Assembly: GCA_036768485.1 (NCBI GenBank)
Contig: JAVLUZ010000142.1
Coordinates: forward strand, 62,001-126,000
Reading direction: 5' to 3'
DNA from: Mermis nigrescens
Taxonomy: Eukaryota > Nematoda > Enoplea > Mermithida > Mermithidae
Length of the DNA: 64,000 bases
Shown: positions 20,991 through 34,000 of the stretch, piece by piece
How positions within the stretch are numbered: the first letter of the stretch is position 1
Layout: each line of letters starts with the position of its first letter
The notes under the pieces: generated by a model
The model's database searches: none
What the model saw: only the letters and a program-made list of their open reading frames with translations
What the model was told of the DNA's origin: nothing
Translations under genes and position numbers: made by a program

Positions 20991-23160
20991 AAGTTTATGT
21001 ACAAAACATAGGATGCAACTGGTGGACCATCCGGCTGGTACCGAACTTGCCCCGGCTGGTACCCGGTTGAACCTGGTTGAACCCCTTGCCCAGGTATGCT
21101 CAAGGGTTAAACTAACCCTCAGGGCTTAAATACTTCATGCATTAAATGTGTACATATTCGTGTTCCTATGCATTGCATTTGTAGTTAGGGCATAGCTGGT
21201 TGATATTTTGCATCACAACTAATCGATATTTCAAAAAATCTGAATAAATCCCAGCATGAGCAAGCACACTTCCCATCTATTACTATTGGAATGTTCTAGT
21301 ACTTGCGATCGACAACACCGGTTGTCAAATGTAACGAATATAAGTGGCGGATCTAGGATTTGTGTAAGGAGAAGGGGGGTGGTCGGTACCCCAACTCTTT
21401 TCAAAATTGTCAAAAATAAGTTTAAAACCCGCTAATCACGTGCAGAATAAGGTTTCTTTTTGACGTTTTATATTGTCTATTTTTGGTCAAAATGATTTCT
21501 GGCGCAGAACTTTTGCAAAAAAATTTACAATTTCAAACGATTTTGTGCAAAAAAGTGCTTAAATTTCTTTAACCTTAGCTATGCGCATAGCCCCGAAAAA
21601 TTTGTGGAATTTCTACAGAAAGACGTTTTGAGACTTTAATAATTCATTACTTCCTGTTCTTGTGCATTAAAGCATTTAGTGCATGCGTAACACAAATATT
21701 TTAGAACATGCAAAAAATAGAAGAACATTACAAAAATATGGCTTCCACATCCAGAAAATGATTAAGTGTAATAAATAGGTCTAAAATTTGAGAAATTATG
21801 ATATAGATGACTAAAAATTATTGCAAAGTACATATCCATTCCTTATCTGCCAACTGTTTCTAACGAAATGGGGGCAGTCAGCGCTGCCCCTAGCTCCCAT
21901 CTATATCCACCCCTGCATATATCCTACGAGTGGAATAATCAAACTCGAAACAGAACATGTATGATGAAATCATAAATAGTCAGGCTGAAAATTCATATCA
22001 TAAAAAATTTGGAACTGGACGATCAACGATTTCCTGATATTGGCAGAGTGTTATTAAAAACATCGAAAATTCTGGAATCTGCATTTCATTTTATATCAAA
22101 TATGTTACAAATTGAATTCACTTTTTTCACAATAGCACAAAATTTAAAGCTCTTCAGAATTCTTAAACTCGTATATACATACCAAACTGCAAAATACCAA
22201 TACACTTTGCAGAAATAATCCTGAAAGGCATTAGGGTTAACTTTTAAAAGAGAAAATAAGAAAGTTAACCCTCGGCAATTTGACTCTCTCATTCGGAAAC
22301 CTAAGATAAGTACTGATATGAAATGCATAGTATATACAACGCACTTACCCCCAAGGGTTAATTCAATTCTGGGGTAAAGTTAACCCCCAAGGGTTAAAAT
22401 CAACCCTTGAGAGGGTTGAATTAATCCTTTCATTCGGAAACCGGGGATAAATTATTTATCTCTCATGTTGACAAATTTATCGAATTTAAGACTGGAGTTA
22501 GCTTAACCCCTTCATTCGAAAACCGGGTCCAGGGAAGATAGGGTCACGTGCCCCCCGAAATGAAACATTGAATGATTTTTTCTTGATTTGATGATTTATT
22601 AATGATTAATTAATTAAAAAATATTAAAGGCACTTCTGGAGTTTTGGGTCGTATGACAGAGCTCGGAATAGCTTAATTCTAGGATAAAACAGTGGAATAA
22701 GATGATGGAATAGAATATTTTGGTATTACAGAACGCGGAGTAAACTGAAATTCCTGGAATAAAGTTGGTCTGACAGAACGCGGGATAGCGCCGTTCCAGG
22801 CGTTATTCTCGGAATAAAACGGCGGAATAAAAAAATGGTATGACCAGGCATCCAGGATTTTGTTTTGGGAGGGAGTGCCTGACCAAAATCGCTAAGATAT
22901 ACTGATGCAAAATACGCTATAGCTTTTAAAAGGACTGAAAAATGGAGTATTTGACCGAGCGCTCGGAACTATATAGACCCTAATTATAATTGAAAAACTT
23001 GGCGCAAAAAGCCGAAAATTTTTTGCGATTTTTGTTTAAAAAAGCAAAAAATAAAAAAAAACAAAACATTAAAGATATTAAAAAACAAAAAAAGCAAAAA
23101 GTAAAGAAAAAAATCTTTCTCACATTTTATTCGGGGAGAGGGGCATATCCCTCCTGGATA
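20991..23160. other. No gene; degraded repeats
   Basis: Holds a CGGCTGGTACCGAACTTG stretch near 21030 (also near 14630), several AACCCTYAAGGGTTAA blocks (21100-21120 and 22255-22400), and repeats of ATTCGGAAACC (22290-22520). A stretch with GGAATAAAACGGCGGAATAA-like units lies at 22660-22850. I see no coding exon. Confidence 0.5.
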
Positions 23161-23460
23161 CGGGCATACATGCATAGCATGGGAATTCTAAAAAGGGGAT
23201 GGTGAAATGATAAAGTGCCTTTTTGGGCCCAAAAATGATAAAAATGCGTCAAAAACATAATTTTTTAGCGTTTCTGATAATGCTCTATCTTTTTATAGCA
23301 TAAAAACAGAACAATTTCTAAAAAAATCAGAAAAGTCGGAACAAATTGAACAAAGTATAGTCAAAACATTAGTATAATGGCGCGAAGCGCCGAAAAATTT
23401 GGCATTTTTGAGCGGTTGGATAGCCAAAAACAGCTAAGTTTCGTTAAATAAGATTTTGGA
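23160..23460 (-). mobile_element. Family A short repeat, reverse orientation
   Basis: Reads CATGCATAGCATGGGAATTC at one end, then an AAAGTGCCTTTTT block and a GATAATGCTCTATC block, then GGCGCGAAGCGCC (23379-23391). It shares this order, inverted, with copies at 27060, 30485, 34910, 41030, 47605, 48715 and 60205. Confidence 0.65.
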
Positions 23461-24520
23461 AACAAGCAAACCGCAATAGGTGGAGCACAGAGAAGGATGA
23501 AAATAAGCAGTTGAAGGAATATCCAGGCGCGGAAAAAATGGAACGCTCTAAGTGCAAAGCTGATGGAAATATGATAAAGCAAAAGGGTAGCTAAATTAGT
23601 GGAGTAAGTGTAGCGATTCTTAACCGACAATGTGAAGTAGAAGCTCCAGTAATTATGTGATAAGGTTATTTGGATAAATAAAGATACTTGATTGAATGTG
23701 GTTGAGTTTCAATGACAAGGAAAAGGACAATAGAGTACTTAAATAGTACATAAGCATTTATTGCAATAGTTAATTTTTGAAACCGATTGCATGGATGCGC
23801 GTGGATAACCGTTATACATATTACTGTGACACCGGAATCCCAAATCAGTTAAATACTCTATTGTTCTTTTCCCTTGTATTTAGTAAAGCCCTACTGCATC
23901 TAATTAAGTAGGTACCTGTCTTCATCGAAATAACCTTATCACAAAATTACTTTAGCTCACAAATTTAACAAGATGCTGTATTTGCTCTAGGCTGCTATCT
24001 GATTGGACAACATTTCGGATGCTGTTATTCAATTGGTAGCAGAGAGTGCAAAATTTTGTTTTTATATAGACTTCTGCGAAATCCGTCATCAGCGAATGAA
24101 TTGGTCTGGTAGCAAAAAATCTAGCAACCTAGGAGAAATTATCTATAAAAATGAGATGCAAGGCACCCGCTCGTGGTAGATTCAATTCAATGTACATACT
24201 AAGGGATGAATATGTAAGAAATTTGTATATGCTAAGCATATGTATCAGTGAGGAAGCTGTAGGCACGGCCTAGCCGAGTTTGAGTGGGCTTCTGCCAGCA
24301 CATGTTCTTCGAGAATTTGAATACCTATACCAATATAGAAAGTCTTTGGATTTATCAATTTCTGCTTATACCACTAATTCTGCTGCCTCTTTACTATATC
24401 ATATTTCCATCAAATTAGCAGCCAGAGTGTTCCATTTTTTCCGCATCTGGATATCCCCTCTACTGCTGATTTTCATTCACCTCAATGCTCCAATCGCGCT
24501 TCACTGGTTGATAACAGTGA
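23460..24520. mobile_element. Foldback element of about 1 kb
   Basis: The outer parts are inverted copies: minus-strand 23480-23630 and plus-strand 24300-24500 translate to similar non-functional frames (for example LLYHISI...FHFFR in both). The inner parts are also inverted (GGACAATAGAGTACTTAAAT at 23729 against TTAAATACTCTATTGTTC at 23849). The ends are not precise. No transposase seen. Confidence 0.5.
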
Positions 24521-24634
24521 CAGCCCTGATGAAATGGAGGATTAGGACAGTGAGTGGTGTAACAAACATGTTTGCTAATCATTTGATCGTGCTTACCACA
24601 GGCGTAGGCTTAGGCTTAGTTATGTGCCTTCTCA

Positions 24635-24754
24635 TTGGTGCCAGAGGATGATCTAAGCCTGAGTCAAATGAGGCGAAAATTGTGGATTGAGCAAAGCAAG
24701 TGGAGCGATTTGTGCTCCATCTTTGGCTTAGGCTTAGATAATCTCTGGCACCAA
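24635..24754. repeat. 120-bp hairpin repeat with TTGGTGCCAGAG ends
   Basis: TTGGTGCCAGAGGATGATCT at the left pairs with AGATAATCTCTGGCACCAA at the right. A similar hairpin with TTGGTGC...GGCACCAA ends lies at about 63181-63303, so this is probably a small repeat family. Confidence 0.55.
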
Positions 24755-26675
24755 AGTGAAGCCTCAAACAGCCAGAAAAGGGAATTACGAAACAGCGATT
24801 ATCTGACTGCTAATCATCAGGAGCTGCATTATGAACCCGAGACTTGACATGGAACCAAGTTTCCAATATGTAAATTAGCCTTATTCGCATACTATGCAAA
24901 TTAGGCTAATTTGCATATGAAAACTGGGTTTTTTCAGCAAGTTTTGGGTTCCAAACGATGCTCGTGATGATTTAGATACCCGAAAATTGCTGTTTTGAAA
25001 CGGTATGAAAATTAATAATAACGAAATTTTTCCCAAGAAAACGCTTAAAAAAGCAACTTTTCCACAGATTTTCAGAATATTTTGGGAATTTTCAAAAAAT
25101 CGTCAATTCTTTGGGGGTTAAGAAATTTTTGTGGGTGAGGGGGGGGGTTAAAATTTTTCTGGGGGCTGGAAACCCTCCTAAGATCATGTATGGATACGGG
25201 CCTGACTGGACTGATGCCAGCACCCAGCTTAGCGCTTATTGGTTTGCATCCGGCATATTAATACCATTTGCATCTATGTCTACTGTTTTGCTTAGGTTTT
25301 ATGCAGAAAATGAGATTTGTTCAAGAGGGTGTTCATTGAACTCTCACCATATTTAAGGCATCTAGTAGCAAAATTTACAAAGTGTACAGCTCTAGTGGTC
25401 GTTAAATGTCTTTCTCTCAAATCATCCTTTGGTCTCCTTTATGTCTTAAAAAAATTTTGGTCGTGTTCTCCGCTAGACAAAATCCTGGATACGGGCCTGG
25501 GGGGCACTATTTTTTTCATGAGATTTTTTTCATTTATTCTTTTCCTCACTATTTTTCCATGAGACTTATTTTGTGGACCGAAATTTCGCAACTTAAAACC
25601 TTGTTCTATGCACAGATCTAGGTGCCTATCGCTTGCCTAGGTATACCTACCTAAATCTAAAATTTGCGTACTGCATGCTACATAAAAGCTGCAGCTTCTT
25701 TAGAAATAGTTCAAACGGAAAATTCGCATTTCAATATGAATTCGATTTCATCCTTTTCTTACCGTGGTCCTCGATTCCGTTTTTCACGTGACGCTGTGAT
25801 CTTCGATCACACACAGGAAACGGAAATTTGTATGTTTTGTAGACGATCCCATGAATAATGCTGTATTATACTGTACATTCATTAACAGTGTGCTGACATT
25901 TTTGGTGTAGATTTGCTGTCTGTCTGGGTCGTTGAAAAGTCGCATCATACTGTTAACATTGCATCTGACTTGCAACTTTCCGTAAAGCATGTATTGGTCT
26001 TGAAGCGAAAATAAGAGTTCTCAGTTTACGAAACATTTTTGCTAATCAGTGACTATCAAATCATGTAAAAAATCCATAAAAACAGCTAGAAAGAATCCCA
26101 CTGCCTGTAGTGTCTCAGAAGCTTAGATATCTGCAAAAAACCTCATTGTTAGCATGGTCGGGTGTACGAGGGTTAAACTGCTTTTAGGTTGTAGAGCTCC
26201 CTGAGAGAAAGCGCGGAAAAGATACTCGTATAGACCTAGTATTGAAGGAGGTACAAGACTTCAAACGTTGCATTTTTCATTGCTGAAGTAGATAGTTTTT
26301 ACACTAATTCCTAATTCTCTGTCTTTACCTCACAATTCTTAGGATTAGACTTAGTTTAGATGTTATAAGCCTAAAACATGATTAGAAAATCGCTCCGAGC
26401 TCGTTACTTACAGGTATTTTTCTTAAGTTTCCGCTACGGAATCATGATTTTTTTGCACTTTGTATTACGTACCTAGAATTTAAACTAAAAGGCAAAAACG
26501 TAATATTTTGGTTTTTTGCGCCGGTACTACTGTTGTGTTATTCTTTTATTCGAAGCTCCGCTATTAAGTTTGATAACTTGAACAAAAATTTTTTGGTGCA
26601 CTTAAAAAGTCCGTTTATTAGAAAACATTTTGCTGCCGTCACTAAATATGTAATAATGTTACTATTTCTTTCCAG
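24755..26675. other. No gene seen upstream of V-ATPase c
   Basis: AT-rich sequence with a G run at 25139-25148. TTTCTTTCCAG ends at 26675 and looks like an acceptor site, so 26676-26697 may be the 5' leader exon joined to a further upstream leader I cannot place. Confidence 0.4.
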
Positions 26676-26697
26676 AAATTGTGTATTGTATCATTGA

Positions 26698-26791
26698 ATG
26701 GCGGATAAAGAACCCGTAGATTGGGATAAATCGCCGTTATATAGTCCATTTTTCGGCGTTATTGGCGCTTCAGCCTCGATGATATTTACAG
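26698..26791 (+). CDS. V-ATPase c exon 1
   Basis: Encodes residues 1-31 plus one base (start of Ala32). First helix begins at about [12 protein letters not shown]. Donor GTAGCT. Confidence 0.93.
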
Positions 26792-29700
26792 GTAGCTTAG
26801 GTAGATATATAAAGCTCGCATTGTAATTAAATAGATTATTCTTTTATGTAAATGAAAAAAGTACGAACGTTATTCTGTATCTTAATATTTTTTCTATTCA
26901 GACTTGAAGTAAAAAGAAACTTAAATGTAGTTTCTCGTATTTCCATGTAATTCAAAACATCTTAGCAATGTTGAAGAAAGACAATAAAAAAATCGCTGTG
27001 AATATTAATTTTTTAGTTATTTATTTATTTTTTACGTTGTTAACGCAACCATACGTGATATCGGAGGGAGGTTTCTCCCCCAGAAATTTTTTCACTCTCA
27101 GAATTTGTGATATTTTAGGGGTAAATAGTTGAAGAATTTGCAGAAAATGTGCTTTTTTAAGCGTTTTTATCGATCTGTTTGGTGGTATCGTACATAACTA
27201 TCAAATTTTCTGCGCTTCACGCCTTATACTCATTTGTTGACTGTATTTTGTTTAATTTATTCGAATTTTTCTAATTTTTCAAAATTTTTTTATATGTATA
27301 TATTATGCTCCTGAACGATAAAACATCGTCAGAAATACCGAAAAACGATGTTTACGATTTGTTGTATCCACTATTTTTGAGCCCAAAAAAGGCTTTATAA
27401 AATTTCGCCCTCCCAGAATTTCTTTACTGTTATATATTTTATATTTCATATTCACAAGTCCATTATTTATATTTATATTTTTGTACTCGTATTTATATTC
27501 TACATATTTAATTTATATAAAAGCAAGCGAGGAAGTACCTATCTCAACTTGTCGGGATGAGGACAGCCGACATTAGGCGAGTTTCCCACATTCTCTAATA
27601 AGGGCCTTGCTTAGGGGTTTAGCGGCCCTGGGCGAAACTTATTTTGGCGGCCCCCGTAATTCTTAAAACTGCTATTATATGCATCATTATTTTCATTTAT
27701 GTATCTCCTTTACATATGTACCTATATGATCGCAGTTAGCATCCTACTGTAAATTTACTAACAAAATATTGTGCTGCATTATTTTAAGTAGGTATCGCAT
27801 GTTTTTCCTCAAATAATTTACCCATTTCGTGAATGATGACATACTTTATTACAAAATAACTTTCCTAGCTTTCTGAGCGGCAAACTGGTCAATCAATTGC
27901 GAAAAATCTAACGAAGATGATAAATCATTTTCTATTGAAATAATCGCTAGTGCACTCAGACGAGAATCAGTCATAGTTGACCGCAAATATGTGTTTATTA
28001 ATTTCAGTTTCGAGAAGGAGCGTTCTGCTGAGGCCACACAGTAATAGGTATTGTAAGTGAGATTCTGAATTTAGCAGATTGACATTCTGAAAATGAACTT
28101 TCCGAATTTTTAATTAAATAAATTAAATAAATATTTTAAATAATTTTGGATCCTTTTTCATGGTGTTCAACAGAGAAAGCAGCATCTATTACAAAACAAA
28201 AACATCAGAAGTATATTGATGTAACGAGAAAATTAAAAACGTCTGGAATATCGCAAATCTGAAGTCTTATATCAGTTTTGCAAGGATAAACGCAGATAAG
28301 CCAAACAGGGAGAATGAGAAAGTTAATGGAAAATGATTGATATTTCGCAGTGCACTGCACAGTTATTATTAATATAAGTATTAAAGAGAATAAACGAATT
28401 AAAGTCAGATTAAGCACAAAAAAAGGAATTTCATTTCATGGCTTGCTATTGCAACTTTTTAATAAGAAATAATAAATTTCAAAATAAGAAAATATGATTT
28501 GAATTTATTGAAGGCAATTATATATAAGATAGGATTTTTGTTTGCATTTCGTAAAGCTTCCACATCAGGGAACTGAAATTGTTTAATGTTCATACGAATC
28601 TAACTTATTCTTATTAAACAAGGTTAAAATCAATGAAACAAAATGAAAATTGTTCATTAAATCTAAGATTTTCGGAACATGTAAAGCTTCACAGAAAATC
28701 AGGTGCATAGAGAGAAATACTGTAATATCAGAGGAGCTTTATCGATAGAAACAGATTAAAACGACATCCATATGAGGAACTACATTGCAGTACTGCGCAC
28801 GACTCAGACAGCTACAGCTACATACGTGTATGACTGTCACTTATAAAATGCACCGATGGATTTTCGTCTGTTTCTGGACACGATCGCTAATTTAAATTCA
28901 ACTTTTGTTCAGGCACGCATATCATTTAAGGCAAAAATCTGCGGCCTTGTTCTCAAAACGCTATTTCTCCATGCTCGCTACATGCATGAGTATCGGTGAC
29001 ATACACGCTGTATAGGTAGGTACGTGTTTTACGTACATACTTATACCTATGTATTACACTAAACGGAACGTAAACTTCAGAACAAGTATATAGAGCTTAG
29101 TCAGCATTTTAAAAATGCAAGTAAAGATTTTAAAGTGCTGTTTGCATTAGAACGGCGAAAATCGATCCTTTTGAACATATGTATCGAATTATTGTATGAG
29201 GACCGCCAAAAAATGAATTCTGTACGGTATGCACTACAACTTTTTTAGCGGCCCTGTGCGCCCGCACAGTTCGCCCCCCTAAGCACGGCTATGTCTCTAA
29301 TGCTTGTTTTTTCTTTAGCCATTGGAGCTGGATATGGTACTGCGAAAGCTGGTACAGGAATTGCCGCGATGGCAGTCATGAAACCCGAAATGATCATGAA
29401 ATCACTGATTCCCGTGGTTATGGCTGGCATCATAGCTATATACGGCTTAGTAGTGTCGGTTATCATATCTCAAAATGTGATGGAAGCACCGCACTACTCC
29501 TTGTTTCGGTATGATTAATGTTTTTAAGCAGTAGGGGACGGGTTTATGGCGATTTATGTATTACACTAAATCTTAAAATACCCGGGAAAACGGCTAGATT
29601 TCCGGGTAGATCGGAGATTTTCCTCCAGTTTGCTATTTAGTCCTTGATACCAATGGATAAAGGTCGGAAAATCATTTTTCGCCATGCCGTCAATTTCAGG

Positions 29701-31083
29701 TCTCTTTTTTGGACTTGAAAATGCTCGGACCTCCAGAATTTCAGCCTTGCTCTATGACTGTTCATCATACCTAAGTATTTTACTTCGACCGATAGAGTAG
29801 TTGTATAAATTTATTATATAATTTGCTGAAATATTTCATAGCGTACTACATGTAGATACTTATTCATATCATATGTATGAGTATGCCATACATGATCTTG
29901 GGAGGATGGTGGGGGAGGGGTTTCACCATGCATGGGCAGCAAGAAAATTTTGGGGGGTTTGGTTGGGTGAAGTTGCCAAAAATGTTACTAAACATTGAAT
30001 TCTGAGGTCTGCAGTAATCTGCGGGAAGTTATTTTCAACTGCGGAGGGAGTGCAGACCGTTGATGGGCAGCAACAAAGTTCTGGGGAGAGGAGTGCAAGA
30101 ATGGTCAAAAAATGGTCTTAGAAATGGTAGTATGGCGAAAAAGCACCATTTTGCAACGTTTTTCATCGAGCACTATTCATTAGCATGAAAAAATCACGAA
30201 AAAAACAAATCTTTAAAAATTGAATTCTGGGGGATTTCGGTTCTGAGGGGGAGTATTCGGCCTTCTACGGGATGCACTTAGCACGCCAAGGCACGTAGCT
30301 GACCGTCCTATTTTGGGGGGATTAACACCAATTTTGTGGGGACTAAGCACAAAAAGGCCAAAATAGCACAAAATAACGTTTAAAAAATCCTATTTTTCCG
30401 ATTTTTCTGAATTGGGGGGGGGTCCGATCCCCATCATCCGAAACCCATCCCCCCACAGCTACGTGCCTGCGCACGCCCACGTTTAGTGCAAATCCTCCCT
30501 AACCCCCACGTCCATGGTTGGTTTTTAGCCCCCAGAAAAGTTTTAACACCCTACAGAATTCGCGATTTTCGTAAAATTTCCAAAAAGTTTTTATCAAAGG
30601 TGCTGTTTTAAGCGTTTTCGGTACTTGTTTGCTCAAAAGTGTCAAATTTTTGACGCTTCGCGCCATATACTCGTTTTTTGACCATATTTTGTAAGATTTA
30701 ATCAATTTTTTTTCAAATTTTTTGTTTGTATGCTTTAGAAAGATAGAGCATCGTCAGAAACACCGAAGAACGACGTTTTTGACGCGTACTCACTGTTTTT
30801 GAGCCCAAAAAAGGCACTTCAAAATTTCACCCCTCCCAGATTCCCATATTATGCATAACACCATTATCCTCATAGAAGCTTTTGTGGTTTTGGCGCTGGA
30901 CTGTCTTGCGGCTTGAGCGGTCTAGCAGCTGGCTACGCCATTGGAGTAGTGGGCGATGCGGGCGTCCGAGGCACGGCTCAACAGCCAAAGCTGTTCGTTG
31001 GAATGATTTTAGTATTGATTTTCGCCGAAGTTTTGGGATTGTATGGTTTGATCGTGGCATTGATTTTTGCTGTAAAAACATAG
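26698..31083 (+). CDS. V-ATPase proteolipid subunit c (16 kDa), three coding exons, 163 aa
   Basis: The joined exons 26698-26791, 29319-29508 and 30876-31083 give 163 residues, close to the usual 155-161 of this family. Subunit c forms the membrane rotor ring of the vacuolar proton pump. Four hydrophobic segments are visible. [13 protein letters not shown] (about 37-49) and [12 protein letters not shown] (121-132) are family hallmarks, and the proton-carrying glutamate is E146 in [14 protein letters not shown]. Splice sites are GT-AG: ACAG/GTAGCT to TTTAG/CC, and TTTCG/GTATGA to CATAG/AAGC. The reading frame runs cleanly through both joins. The N-terminus is a little longer than usual ([20 protein letters not shown]). 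Both introns are filled with mobile elements. Commonly named VMA3, ATP6V0C or Vha16. Confidence 0.95.
27060..27430 (+). mobile_element. Family A short repeat in V-ATPase intron 1
   Basis: Shows the family order: CCCCCAGAAATTTTTTCAC, a GCGTTTTTA block, TGCGCTTCACGCC (a decayed hairpin at about 27210), ATCGTCAGAAATACCGAAAA, then the AAAAAAGGC end with CCTCCCAGAATT. Confidence 0.65.
27600..29293 (-). mobile_element. hAT element remnant in V-ATPase intron 1, 8-bp TSD
   Basis: TCTCTAAT is duplicated at 27592-27599 and 29294-29301. The ends are related: AAGGGCCTTGCTTAGGGG on the left; read inward, the right end is CATAGCCGTGCTTAGGGG. TAGCGGCCCTG also occurs near both ends. The minus strand carries the 3' end of a hAT transposase (27849-28055). 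The element stops 25 bp before exon 2 of the host gene. Confidence 0.8.
27849..28055 (-). pseudogene. hAT transposase C-terminal dimerisation domain fragment
   Basis: Reads [20 protein letters not shown] and continues to [12 protein letters not shown] and FAAQKARK, then stop. This is the typical hAT dimerisation domain of the ZMYM/KIAA1586-like group. Upstream catalytic parts are missing or unrecognisable, so only the tail is left. Confidence 0.85.
29319..29508 (+). CDS. V-ATPase c exon 2
   Basis: Encodes residues 32-94 and part of Arg95 ([12 protein letters not shown] to HYSLF). The acceptor is CTTTAG and the donor CG/GTATGA. The polypyrimidine tract TTGTTTTTTCTTTAG follows directly after the hAT target duplication. 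Confidence 0.95.
29895..30287 (+). mobile_element. Composite of short repeats (families C and B) in V-ATPase intron 2
   Basis: Begins near CCATGCATGGGCAGCAAGAA with a GGTTGGGTGAAGTTGCC block shared with copies at about 38745 and 47988. From about 30060 it shifts to family B sequence (ATGGCGAAAAAGCACCATTT). Ends are imprecise. Confidence 0.5.
30288..30469 (-). mobile_element. Family D MITE (hAT-like), 8-bp TSD
   Basis: The ends are AAGGCACGTAGCT and its complement AGCTACGTGCCTG. AGCACGCC (30280-30287) and CGCACGCC (30470-30477) flank it, with one mismatch. It has the same body as 45053-45228, inverted. Confidence 0.7.
30485..30855 (+). mobile_element. Family A short repeat abutting V-ATPase exon 3
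   Basis: Carries the family core GACGCTTCGCGCC (about 30649-30662), GATAGAGCATCGTCAGAAAC and CCTCCCAGATTCCCATATTA. It ends about 20 bases before the exon, so it must lie within a few bases of, or supply, the acceptor's pyrimidine-rich stretch. Confidence 0.65.
30876..31083 (+). CDS. V-ATPase c exon 3
   Basis: Finishes Arg95 and encodes residues 96-163 plus the stop TAG at 31081-31083. Contains [12 protein letters not shown] and the essential glutamate in FAEVLGLYG. Acceptor CATAG. Confidence 0.95.
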
Positions 31084-34000
31084 TTTTCGCGTTAATTGCA
31101 ATAGCATCGCTGCGTGCTACACATGCTTAGTTTAAAATTAGGATAAAAGTCTTCATTACTTCTTTTATTATTCTATACTACAGTATATTTCTAGATTATA
31201 TTACTGCCAACTTTTCGTTCTGAGATATACATGCAATTAGTAGGTTAATAATCATAATTAATAATAGTTAATCAATTTACTTATATAAATAATAACGAAT
31301 AATCAATGATTTATCTTGGTTTGCAATTTATTATTAAGCCTTACATAATTTCTGTCTAAACCTGCTTTAATTATTTTGCGATTTTGTGAAATCAAGCTTT
31401 CAGGTTATCAATGCAAGTTGCTGTCGGACATTCAGTTTTTAAGACTGCTATACTTTTTTATGCCTACTATTAAATATGTACGTACGTATTACATTCTTAT
31501 GTGCGTGGGATCATATATGCACTAGCAGAGAAAAATGCTTCGATGGAATAAAAAGGACACATATACTTGGAATTCCGGATAAATAAAGATAAAAGGAGGG
31601 GACTAGGAAAAGTCACATATGCGCTCAAAAAATCATACGAATCTGCTAAACATCAGATTTCTCTAAGCAACACAAACCTTCACAGATGTAGGCCCCTGTA
31701 GGCCCCCAGAATTTTATTTTCAGTAACATTCCTGGCGATTTCACCCAACCAGACTCCCCAGAATTTCTGTTGCTGCCCATGTACGGTTGTGGCTTTTCAT
31801 GAAAGAAATTGCTGACGCAGCTCAGATAGTCATGATATTGATGATTTTATAGATACTGCGGACAGTGAAGATGTTATAGACACTTAGCTGCAAAATGATG
31901 ACAAGATTGCCGAGTAATTTTGAACAAAATTTTTGTTGAATGTAGTCTATTTTACATAACTAACTAGCTGGCATGCAATTGATATGCATGTGCTCTATGG
32001 TCTAGGTCTTGGTCACAAACATGTCCTATCTATCCACACGTGTAAAATAATATTTCTCCGGCTCCGGCCGGAGCAACATGGTCTAATCCGGCTCCGGCCA
32101 TTCTGGCCGCTCCGGTCGGTCACTAACCCACCCACGCTTTTATGCCCCAAAAACCCCCTCCAAAGTCAGAAAATTTTTGACCACCCTCCCCCATTTTTGG
32201 CGAAAACTTCCGCTTTTATGGGTTGTTTTTGCCATTTTTGACCTAAAATTGAAATCGCAAACCCCCTCCATCTAAAAATGGCCAGGGACCTACCCGAAAT
32301 TTCCAGCCGTTACTTGTATGCCGAGAACTCCCTCTCCTAAAATTTTGAGCTGTTACATGCATGTTTTATAGTGATAGTTTGTCTATTTACTCTTGCTTAC
32401 ATTCAAAAATACTGTATCACTTCGTGAAATTCTAATAGGTGCACTTTTGCCATAGTAAAAATTAAGTGAAAAAAAAATTCGAAAGGTTTTCACCAAAAAT
32501 CGCCTGACAGTGATTTGAGTCTTGGACCCTGAGGGGGTAATACCCCCCTCACCCCCTATTGGAATGTTTTTTCTACTATCCGTCACATTGTAAACTTTAA
32601 AAATCTAAACCTTACTCCCCATTAAGTGTAAAGCAATCCGGTTTGGGCCAGTTTGTAGCGTTTGAATCGTGGTACGTTGTTGAAAACTTCTGTTCCACAT
32701 CCGATTTTAGATATTGACCAATCTAAAGAGGAAACAACGTTTTTCGTTCAATGTTACACCTAATTTCGAAGTTTACACCTCCAGAAACAACTCGATATTG
32801 AATTTTTTCAAACGCGGTTTGCTGCGACAAGTAGTCCTTTGAACATAATTTATTTTTATTCTATTTTACTTGTCCCGACTTACAAGAGGAGAAGTTGGCG
32901 AAGAAATTTCAGACAAAATCCGTTTTTTACACCATCCACTAGATTGTAAACTTTAAACCCATAGATCTAACTCCGCATTGAGTGTAGAAAATTCGCACTT
33001 ATACAGAAAGTAGCCCTTGGATCAGTACATTTCTATCAGAAACAATTTTTCGGGACTCATAACCGGAGTTGTTGGCGAATTGAAAGAAGTAAAAAAACGA
33101 GACAAAAATTTGTCTTCACACTAGCGTTTTGTTGCACTCTTTACCCTCCCCCTGGAGAATTAATGCGAAATTCAAAAAACAAAAATTTGCTATCTGGAAA
33201 ATTTTATTGTCTACAATTCTATACTATTACATTGTATGAGGCACTGAGGCACTTATGCTAAGTTACAAGCTCTCCGATAAAACCGTCACAGATTTGTATA
33301 TGTGATAACGTTACGTCAAAACTTTACGCGCTCATTACAAACTCGGTATTGAGTGTAAACGAAAAAAAGCCTTATCGAGTTTTTTATTATCTATCTATTA
33401 AAAAAATCGCTTCTCCCATATGTATCCTATTGTAGCTGTGAGGGGGTATATGTTGGGGGAACCAAAGTATATTATAGGTACGCGCTAACGCGCTATCTAT
33501 GATATAGGAAGAGGTGAGGAGAGGGGTATCTCTAGATACTCGCGTGCTCTAAGAGCATTTAATAGGCAGGATAGTTAGTTCTTCACATTGACCCACTAAA
33601 AAAACGAAAATTCACATAAATGGAATTTCGGAGATTGTGGGTTTTTGGGGTTCATATCCCCGATTCCTCGTGCCACGCTCTTTGATGCACAGCGTGGCCG
33701 ATCTGGAGGTTCAGCTAATCTAGGGGCGTCAAAGGTTGAGCTTTTTTGGACCAAAATGACCTCAAAACCTTGTTTGAGCGCGAAACTAGCGGTAAAACTA
33801 CGTTATTAAACAGTTTTGTGCCAATTTAAAGCACTTTCGAGGAAATTTTTCAATTTTCATTAATTTTTGCCTCATTTTCCCCAGAAACTTACATTTTTCC
33901 TGGGGTCTCTACTCCCAAATTTCCGTCCTCCACATGCATGTCTGCTCACACCTAGCTAATGGTTTCCTTACAATGCCCAACCACACAAATTATGAACATG

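Noticed and set aside
24280..24651. 123-codon hydrophobic frame that resembles a membrane protein
   Set aside because: Its first part is repeated inverted at 23480-23630 and its end runs into a MITE; it is repeat sequence.
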